Source: Methanimicrococcus sp034006575 (GTDB lineage Archaea > Halobacteriota > Methanosarcinia > Methanosarcinales > Methanosarcinaceae). Taken from it: a DNA stretch of 19,419 bases. The position numbers and the translations under genes were made by a program. The stretch is taken from positions 1-19,419 of the forward strand of contig JAVESN010000026.1 of assembly GCA_034006575.1 (NCBI GenBank), read 5' to 3'. Of the stretch, positions 14,865 to 19,419 are shown piece by piece. Below the pieces are notes generated by a model, which had not been told where the DNA came from, did not search any database, and saw only the letters and a program-made list of their open reading frames with translations. How positions within the stretch are numbered: the stretch's first letter is position 1; each line of letters begins with the position of its first letter.

Positions 14865-15848
14865 TTGACAAACACGAATTTAAAGGACATCGCAAACGCC
14901 GTTAAAACCTTTGACGGCACCGCCCGAAAAAAACCGATCGCGTCGGCGTCCGAGATTTTTAAAAAGACGGCCGGCGTTTACGGCGGCGTGGTCGCGGATT
15001 TTGGAGACGACGCGGCGGCGATTGACATCGGAAACGGCGACGTCATTTTATTTTCCGCCGACGGCGTTTGGGGGCGCTTGGTTGAAAAAAGCCCGTGGTG
15101 GGCCGGTTTTACCTCCGTCTTGGTCAACGTCAACGATATTGTCGCGATGGGCGGAAAGCCGCTTGCGATGGTGGACGTGGTTTCATCGGCCGACCCCGAA
15201 ACGTTTCACGAGATTTTTTCGGGAATGGCGGAAGGCATGAAGAAGTTCGGCGTCCCCGTCGTCGGCGGGCACACGCACCCCGAAGGGGAAAAGTCTCTAT
15301 CGGTTGCGATTATCGGAATCGCCAAAAAAAATCAAATCATTCGAAGCGACACGGCAAAACCGGGAGACAACGTGATTTATGCAATCGATTTGGACGGCAA
15401 AACCGGACCAAATTCCCCTTACAGTTTTGAATCTCTCTCTTTTAAAACCCCGAAAACCGTTCGAAAAATGTATAAAGCGCCCAGAATCCTCGGAAAAAAA
15501 CGACTGGTCACGGCCGGAAAAGACATCAGCAATCCCGGAATCCTCGGAACGCTCGGAATGCTTTGCGAAACAAGCCGCGTCGGCGCGCATATTCGTTTAG
15601 ACGACATCGTCATTCCCCAAAATCCCGAAATCCCTCTTGAGAAATGGGTTTTAATGCACCCCGGAACCGGATTCGTTTTTACGGCGACGGAAGAAAAAAC
15701 AAAAAAGTGCCTGAGAGTTTTAAGAAAAAGAGGATTGGACGCCGCGGTTTGCGGAAAAATGACGGCGGAGAGAAAATTAATCATTGAAAAAGATTCGGAG
15801 ACGGAAATCGTTTTTGATTTTGAAAAAGAAGGGATTACGGGGATTTGA
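14865..15848 (+). CDS. mmp2: Methanogenesis marker 2 protein (AIR synthase/PurM-like)
   Basis: The protein resembles the PurM/ThiL/HypE/SelD fold: an N-terminal acidic ATP-binding site DFGDDAAAIDI (D48, D49), ILFSADGVWGRLVEKSPWWAGFTSVLVNVNDIVAMGGKP, and VVGGHTHPEGEKSLSVAIIG. W-W-A-G-F-T-S-V-L-V-N-V-N-D-I is characteristic of the methanogen-specific marker 2 group. PurM-like enzymes activate carbonyl or amide groups with ATP, so a phosphotransfer or cofactor-activation step is expected; the substrate is unknown. The TTG start is preceded by AAGAAGGAA. The distance of 13 bp to nifB indicates one transcript. Confidence 0.9.
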   Translation: MTNTNLKDIANAVKTFDGTARKKPIASASEIFKKTAGVYGGVVADFGDDAAAIDIGNGDVILFSADGVWGRLVEKSPWWAGFTSVLVNVNDIVAMGGKPLAMVDVVSSADPETFHEIFSGMAEGMKKFGVPVVGGHTHPEGEKSLSVAIIGIAKKNQIIRSDTAKPGDNVIYAIDLDGKTGPNSPYSFESLSFKTPKTVRKMYKAPRILGKKRLVTAGKDISNPGILGTLGMLCETSRVGAHIRLDDIVIPQNPEIPLEKWVLMHPGTGFVFTATEEKTKKCLRVLRKRGLDAAVCGKMTAERKLIIEKDSETEIVFDFEKEGITGI

Positions 15849-15886
15849 AAATTCACTTAAATAAAAACATATCGTTGTCTAAATAG

Positions 15887-15896
15887 ATTAAATATG
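15887..15896 (+). promoter_or_regulatory. TATA-like element before the DUF2162 cassette
   Basis: ATTAAATATG lies about 55 bp upstream of the DUF2162 start, in a 98-bp A/T-rich gap after mmp2. This would begin transcription near 15921. A second A/T-rich stretch, AATATTCATATAG, follows it. The gap suggests that the membrane cassette is a separate transcript. Confidence 0.35.
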
Positions 15897-15946
15897 TAAT
15901 TGATAAACGAATATTCATATAGATTCACTCACTTAATGACTGAGTT

Positions 15947-16672
15947 ATGGAATCAATGACAGCTCTTATAGTCATAGGAATTTTGTCAAGTGTTTTTATA
16001 TTCGGTTTGAAAACAGGAATAGGATGCGGATTTTCAAAAACGGGATGGAAATCTGTTTTTGCGTTATGTGTGTTGTATTTCTCGATTTCGCTTGTTGCCG
16101 GATATTTCATGGACGCTTTTGACGCGACCTCATTTATGGGTTCGCCGTTGGCCGCCGTGATTCATATTACGCTTGCATTATTTTTATTGGGCGGCGGCAT
16201 TGTCACGATGAAGAAATGGCATGCCGGCTGCGATGTATCGAACAAAACTTTTTTAATCATGGTTCTTCCGTGCCCGGTTTGTATGGCGGCGCTTCTCGTA
16301 TCTTGCGTCGCGTTGGCCACCGTTGTTGACTTGCACGGGGTATTAATCGGAGCGATTGTGGGTGTCGTTTTCGTCATCTCCATATTGACCACGACTTTTG
16401 TGATGAAAAATTTAAACAAAGTTGCAAAAACGCTTCACATTAATTTTGAAGGAACGCCGGACACGCTCGGTGCGATTATGGTGTTTATCGGATTGTTCTA
16501 TTTGATTGCCGCGATGATGATTCCGGCATATATTGCGGCAAGTGCGACAAAAGCGACAACCGCCGCTGTATCTCTCGGAAACGCGGAATTGGGCGTCTTA
16601 TTGGGAGCGGCGCTGATTATAATTATGGGCATCATTTTAACAAAAACGACGGAAAAAACAAAAAAAGTATAA
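15947..16672 (+). CDS. DUF2162 family membrane protein, predicted transporter
   Basis: The 241-residue protein has about seven hydrophobic helices (near 4-21, 36-54, 67-87, 103-127, 131-152, 174-197 and 214-231). Conserved-looking motifs are KTGIGCGFS after helix 1 and LPCPVCMAALLVSCVAL in helix 4; the Cys pair there could handle a metal or thiol. DUF2162 proteins are found in methanogens and annotated only as putative transporters. It is followed after 26 bp by a MotA/TolQ/ExbB protein and then DUF2149, a conserved set. In several methanogens, from memory, this set sits near cobN-like chelatase genes, so cobalt, nickel or tetrapyrrole-linked transport is one possibility. Confidence 0.82.
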   Translation: MESMTALIVIGILSSVFIFGLKTGIGCGFSKTGWKSVFALCVLYFSISLVAGYFMDAFDATSFMGSPLAAVIHITLALFLLGGGIVTMKKWHAGCDVSNKTFLIMVLPCPVCMAALLVSCVALATVVDLHGVLIGAIVGVVFVISILTTTFVMKNLNKVAKTLHINFEGTPDTLGAIMVFIGLFYLIAAMMIPAYIAASATKATTAAVSLGNAELGVLLGAALIIIMGIILTKTTEKTKKV

Positions 16673-16698
16673 AATAAGTTTAGGAATATGGGAAAAAT

Positions 16699-17358
16699 AT
16701 GGCAGAAATAGCATTCTTATCAGACTTCGGATCAACCTTATCGTATGTCACATACATCTTTTCAAATTCTCTTTTGTATCCGGTGATGATTTTATTAATT
16801 ATTTTCGTGATTTTATCTTTGGTTTTAATGGGAGAATTCATTACGGAATACACGCGCCGAAATCGAAACGTGAAATTGCTCGAAAAAGAAACGCGTGAAA
16901 TCGAAAAAATTATGAAAACGAACTCCGCGAACAAATACTCAGAAGCGGCCTCCGTATTAAGAGGAATGGATGGAAAACAAACTCAAATCGTCTCCGCTTT
17001 TTCAAAAGAAGCCGCCGCCTCCGTTGAAGAAGGAGACATCAAGCACGTTGAAAAAATCGCGGACGACTTTGAAGTTCGAATGATTAAAATAACGGAGCGA
17101 ACCAGAATTATCACAACCGTCGCGCCGATGCTTGGTTTGATGGGAACGTTGATTCCGCTCAGCCCCGCGTTGATCGGATTGACGGAAGGCAACATCGACG
17201 AACTTGCGACAAACCTTGTGATTGCGTTTGCTACGACCGTTGTGGGTTTATTCTCGGCGGGAATCGCGTTCGGCTTGACAACCATTCGAAACCGTTGGTA
17301 TTGGCAGGATATGATTGACATCGACTATATTATTGACGCCCTGGAGTCGGAAGAATGA
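16699..17358 (+). CDS. MotA/TolQ/ExbB proton channel family protein
   Basis: This 219-residue protein shows the ExbB layout: TM1 at about 26-46, a long cytoplasmic charged region (50-130), then TM2 (136-160) and TM3 (172-194). The signature IITTVAPMLGLMGTLIPLSPALIGL is followed by ELATNLVIAFATTVVGLFSAGIAFG. ExbB/TolQ/MotA subunits form the pentameric ring that uses an ion gradient to drive a partner. The partner here is likely the DUF2149 protein, whose start codon overlaps this gene's stop (ATGA). GGAATATGGG precedes the ATG. Confidence 0.93.
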   Translation: MAEIAFLSDFGSTLSYVTYIFSNSLLYPVMILLIIFVILSLVLMGEFITEYTRRNRNVKLLEKETREIEKIMKTNSANKYSEAASVLRGMDGKQTQIVSAFSKEAAASVEEGDIKHVEKIADDFEVRMIKITERTRIITTVAPMLGLMGTLIPLSPALIGLTEGNIDELATNLVIAFATTVVGLFSAGIAFGLTTIRNRWYWQDMIDIDYIIDALESEE

Positions 17359-17750
17359 GCCGAAAAACAAGAAAAGCCAACAGAGGCTCCATCTTCTCAA
17401 AAGGAGATATCGACAACCCGATGAACAGCGTCGGCAACGTTTTTGACGTCGCGATGGTCTTTTCCGTCGCTTTGATTGTGGCCATATACATGTCCGTCGG
17501 TTTAACGGAAATGTTAACAAGCGATGATGTCACAATTGTTAAAAATCCGGGAAAAGAAAATATGCAAATTATCCAAAAAACGGAAGACGGCATTGAGATT
17601 CTGGAAATTAACGCGGAAGAACAAATCGGAGGCGGTATCGGAGAAGTTCTCGGAACCGCGTATCAATTAGAAGACGGGCGCGTCATTTACGTCCCGGAAG
17701 ACAACGCAACGATTGAAAAAAATCAGACCGGAAACGAAACGGCCGGCTAA
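17355..17750 (+). CDS. DUF2149 protein, probable ExbD/MotB-like partner
   Basis: The 131-residue protein begins with a basic cytoplasmic stretch and P-M-N-S-V-G-N. It has a single transmembrane helix (about 27-50, NVFDVAMVFSVALIVAIYMSVGL) with an acidic residue (D31) at its start, then an extracytoplasmic acidic domain of about 80 residues. That topology (short N terminus, one helix with an Asp, outer domain) is the one found in ExbD/TolR. The 4-bp ATGA overlap with the ExbB-like gene indicates translational coupling and equal expression. It is followed at once by a terminator hairpin. Confidence 0.88.
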   Translation: MSRKTRKANRGSIFSKGDIDNPMNSVGNVFDVAMVFSVALIVAIYMSVGLTEMLTSDDVTIVKNPGKENMQIIQKTEDGIEILEINAEEQIGGGIGEVLGTAYQLEDGRVIYVPEDNATIEKNQTGNETAG

Positions 17751-17780
17751 TCTATAAATTAATTTTATAGATTCTTTTTT
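17749..17780 (+). terminator. Hairpin plus T-tract terminator of the DUF2162-MotA-DUF2149 operon
   Basis: AATCTATAAA (17749-17758) pairs perfectly with TTTATAGATT (17764-17773) around a 5-nt loop and is followed by CTTTTTT. The stem starts inside the DUF2149 stop codon TAA. Confidence 0.8.
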
Positions 17781-17805
17781 AAAAACGGTTAAAAACGACA
17801 TCCTC

Positions 17806-17822
17806 ATCGGCAATCCGCCGAT
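17806..17822 (-). terminator. Hairpin likely ending the small - strand gene
   Basis: ATCGGC-AATCC-GCCGAT is a perfect 6-bp stem in the 132-bp gap between convergent genes. On the - strand T-rich runs (GTCGTTTTTAACCGTTTTT) follow, so it may stop transcription from the gene at 17883-18185. Its distance of about 60 bp from that stop codon lowers confidence. Confidence 0.4.
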
Positions 17823-17882
17823 TTGAGTTCTATTCATTATAAAGGCTGAACGGTCGCTCATACAAAATAGAATTATAAAAAA

Positions 17883-18185
17883 TTATCCTTCAAGCCAAAT
17901 CTTCATTTCGCGCTTCATGAATTTTTCCGCTTCCAAAACGCTTTCCAGGGGTCCGCGAAGCGCAATGACCGGCGTTTGAGCGACTTCGGGCTCTTTAATG
18001 GAGATTAAACGGTCAACGATTTCCAACTCGAACGTTTCAACCATATCTATGATAATGGACATGGGAACGCCCATCGGGACAACCAAGTCGTAAAGGAGTT
18101 CTTGTTCCGCGTTTTCTCCGGAAAGTTCGGCCAGTTCAAAACGTTTCCGATTGATTAAATCGTAAAGGGATAATACTTTTGTCAT
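17883..18185 (-). CDS. Small conserved-looking protein of unknown function
   Basis: I do not recognise this 100-residue protein. It starts MTKVLSLYDLINRKRFELAEL, has a helical acidic middle (E-N-A-E-Q-E-L-L-Y-D-L-V-V-P-M-G-V-P-M), and ends in a strand-helix unit (PVIALRGPLESVLEAEKFMKREMKIWLEG). No signal peptide, membrane segment or Cys is present. It is a soluble, acidic, probably cytoplasmic protein. Codon use and length suggest a real gene, and its ATG follows an A/T-rich TATA-like stretch (18203-18220, - strand) at about leaderless distance. It is convergent with the DUF2149 operon and divergent from the DUF5611 gene. Confidence 0.75.
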   Translation of the reverse strand: MTKVLSLYDLINRKRFELAELSGENAEQELLYDLVVPMGVPMSIIIDMVETFELEIVDRLISIKEPEVAQTPVIALRGPLESVLEAEKFMKREMKIWLEG

Positions 18186-18672
18186 AATGATTCCGCTGAA
18201 ATGATAATTAAATAAATAAAAATAATTTGAAATAATTTAAAACAGATTAGATTCATAAATACGTTTTCTCATATTATAAACCATTGCACTTCATACCGCT
18301 CACAAATCATAAATGAAAAATCAAAAACCGCCGAAAAAATCACAAATGCCGGCATGGATATGAAAATGAAACAAAACGGCGGCGAGTCAACAAAAGCGCA
18401 TGCCTAAACAACAAAAACGGCGTGCCGTTTTAAAAAAGTTATCGAGAGATATCATTATTCTGTTTTAAAAACTCATCCGATATCCCATGTTTTATTTTTT
18501 AAATTTCTTCAAAATTAAAACCGGCGGTGTCGTTTGAGATTGACAAAAATATTTAATCACGGGTTTCTTAATTGAAAAGAAAAAAAAGGAAATCAATATG
18601 AAAAGATTCAAAAAGTATGAACTCCTTGATGTAACCCCTTGATGTTTGATATAAAATGAGAATGGTGAAAAT
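18186..18672. other. 487-bp intergenic region with hairpins and promoter elements
   Basis: Apart from the short frame at 18598-18642, no gene is evident. It holds the A/T-rich upstream region of the - strand gene (18186-18260), a palindrome ATGCCGGCAT (18347-18356), and a stem-loop AAAACGG-CGTG-CCGTTTT (18414-18431). CCGCCG (about 18328) and CGGCGG (about 18376) could pair at longer range. A TATA-like AAATATTTAATC (18547-18558) and a second one, GATATAAAATG (18648-18658), are also present. The GC-rich blocks in an A/T-rich background suggest a possible small RNA between 18320 and 18435, unproven. Confidence 0.45.
18598..18642 (+). CDS. Possible 14-codon leader peptide upstream of DUF5611
   Basis: ATG to TGA encodes MKRFKKYELLDVTP. 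It has AAGGA 7 nt upstream and a TATA-like AAATATTTAATC about 46 bp upstream, giving a leader of about 20 nt. That is better signal support than most chance frames have. It ends 30 bp before the DUF5611 start. It could be an upstream regulatory ORF, or a coincidence. Confidence 0.35.
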   Translation: MKRFKKYELLDVTP

Positions 18673-18987
18673 ATGCAAGCGTATAAATTAAAAAGAGGGT
18701 CGACCCCCGATATTGAAAGAATAAGAAACTTGTTGTCGGAGTGTTTTGAGACGGAAATTCAAGAAGAAGACGGCAAATTGAAAACTTCTTACGGCGTTTT
18801 AAAAGAGATTACGGTTTGGATTGACAACAAAAAGTTGTGCGTCGATACGGTTTCGGATAACTCGGGAATCTCGGACGAAGTGATTTTAGACACGAACAAA
18901 CGTTTTCGAGTATTTTTGGACAAGGGAACCGGCTACTCCTCCAAAGACCGCGTGAAAAACGCGAAAAAAGAAGTCGGCGGCGATTAA
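18673..18987 (+). CDS. DUF5611 family protein
   Basis: This 104-residue protein fits a short family I know from Methanosarcina-type methanogens. It has M-x-x-Y-K-L-K-R-G at the start, PDIERIRNLLSECF, SYGVLKEITVWIDNKKLCVDT and EVILDTNKRFRVFLDKGTGYSSKDR. Its function is unknown; the alternating helix and strand pattern and lack of membrane segments suggest a small cytoplasmic alpha/beta protein. GGTGA lies 4 nt before the ATG. A TATA-like box at 18648-18658 is only about 20 bp from the ATG, too close for a standard start, so transcription more likely comes from near 18550. Confidence 0.8.
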   Translation: MQAYKLKRGSTPDIERIRNLLSECFETEIQEEDGKLKTSYGVLKEITVWIDNKKLCVDTVSDNSGISDEVILDTNKRFRVFLDKGTGYSSKDRVKNAKKEVGGD

Positions 18988-19086
18988 GCAAAATAAAAAA
19001 ATTCTTTGAAATTTGAACGCGTTGAGGGTGAAATGAAAATCAAAGTGAAAAATTAAAACCCTTAAAAAATCAAACGAAATTCGAGA

Positions 19087-19143
19087 AGACTCCGCCGATA
19101 CGATACCAAAAGGTTAATAAGAGAGGTATTCCTTTTGGAGTCT
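19087..19143 (+). ncRNA. Imperfect stem-loop with two alternative pairings, possible structured RNA
   Basis: AGACTCC (19087-19093) pairs with GGAGTCT (19137-19143), and AAAAGG (19108-19113) pairs with the adjacent CCTTTT (19131-19136). Together they give a 13-bp stem with a bulge on the 5' side. An alternative 8-bp stem CCAAAAGG/CCTTTTGG competes for the same GG. A T-rich run follows at about 19150-19161. It lies between DUF5611 and the tRNA gene. It may be a small RNA, a 3' UTR structure with a terminator, or a regulatory switch. Confidence 0.35.
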
Positions 19144-19237
19144 GCTTGATTTCTGTTTTTTAAACTTAAAAAAGAACAAGCCTGTCACTTAATTTATGTC
19201 TTGAAACGGACTTAAAAACGAACGTATCAATAAAAGC

Positions 19238-19309
19238 GCCTCAATGGCTTAGAGGTATAGCACTTCCTTGGTAAGGAAGAGGTCGCGGGTTCAAATCCCG
19301 CTTGAGGCT
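19238..19309 (+). tRNA. tRNA-Thr (anticodon GGT)
   Basis: A complete 72-nt cloverleaf is present: acceptor GCCTCAA/TTGAGGC, D arm GCT...AGC, anticodon stem CTTCC/GGAAG with loop TTGGTAA (anticodon GGT at 19270-19272), 5-nt variable loop, and T arm GCGGG-TTCAAAT-CCCGC. The discriminator is T (U73), as in archaeal tRNA-Thr, and CCA is not encoded. There is no intron. Confidence 0.97.
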
Positions 19310-19320
19310 TTCTTTCAGAC

Positions 19321-19350
19321 GGTGGGGTTCTTCACCTCTTTTTTTATTTT
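19321..19350 (+). terminator. Probable terminator after tRNA-Thr
   Basis: GGTG...CACC (19321-19336) forms a 4-bp stem extendable by G-T pairs, followed by CTTTTTTTATTTT. It starts 12 bp after the tRNA. The T-rich stretch merges into the downstream 15-bp repeat. Confidence 0.5.
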
Positions 19351-19419
19351 TCTATTTTCCATTTTTCTATTTTCCATTTTTCTATTTTCCATTTTTTTAT
19401 TTTCCATTTTTTTATTTTC
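19351..19419. repeat. 15-bp tandem repeat, at least 4.6 copies, running off the window
   Basis: The unit TCTATTTTCCATTTT occurs at 19351, 19366 and 19381, with a T variant (TTTATTTTCCATTTT) at 19396 and a partial copy from 19411 to the end. Read on the - strand, the frame is open as M-E-N-R/K-K pentapeptides and continues to K-E-V-K-N-P-T-V and a TGA at 19315-19317. It may therefore be the 3' end of a gene entering from the right, or a non-coding T-rich repeat. Confidence 0.85.

Noticed and set aside
19033..19056. Seven-codon frame MKIKVKN with GAGGGTGA upstream
   Set aside because: It is too short, and the ribosome-like motif is the only support.

Overview
The window reads as archaeal, from a methanogen of the Methanosarcina type. 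It carries two methanogenesis marker genes (mmp9 and mmp2), an archaeal-length NifB, a PIN-KH-ATPase fusion, a DUF447/CitG-like pair, a DUF2162-MotA/ExbB-DUF2149 membrane cassette, a DUF5611 protein and a tRNA-Thr that lacks an encoded CCA and has U73. TATA-like boxes lie upstream of several genes, and two of them sit at a spacing that implies leaderless mRNAs. The InlB-like, low-complexity surface proteins would suit a host-associated member of the Methanosarcinaceae (Methanimicrococcus-like), but that placement is an inference.

Layout. 1-309: tail of a ferredoxin-like protein, cut by the window edge. 351-1742 (-): putative lipoprotein whose lipobox lies in frame but has no start codon. 2039-4123 (-): PIN-KH ATPase. 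4225-6989 (-): large repeat surface protein broken by a frameshift and an in-frame TGA, with a perfect 264-bp tandem repeat. 7167-7553 (-): hisI. 7653-11445 (+): apparent operon of a degenerate RecA/KaiC-like protein, mmp9, a CitG-like transferase and DUF447. 11415-12125 and 12241-13221 (-): HAD phosphatase and metallo-beta-lactamase-fold hydrolase. 13365-15848 (+): iron-sulfur flavoprotein, nifB and mmp2. 15947-17750 (+): DUF2162, MotA/TolQ/ExbB and DUF2149, closed by a clear hairpin terminator. 17883-18185 (-): small orphan protein. 18598-18987 (+): possible leader peptide and DUF5611. 19238-19309 (+): tRNA-Thr(GGT), followed by a 15-bp tandem repeat that runs off the end.

How the genes may work together. 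The two + strand operons combine methanogenesis marker genes with cofactor-type enzymes. The first has a CitG-like ribosyl transferase and the DUF447 flavin-fold protein. The second has NifB, which makes the 8Fe carbide cluster precursor, together with a small Fe-S flavoprotein. Placing nifB beside mmp2, with no nitrogenase structural gene in view, fits the idea that NifB clusters also serve methyl-coenzyme M reductase activation. The MotA/DUF2149/DUF2162 set looks like an ion-driven energiser with a partner transporter.

The most unusual features are the two damaged surface-protein genes amid intact housekeeping genes, the perfect repeat inside one of them, the RecA-like protein without a P-loop lysine, the duplicated Cys module of Mmp9, and several undescribed intergenic structures near the right end. 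No IS element, CRISPR array, rRNA or phage gene was seen.
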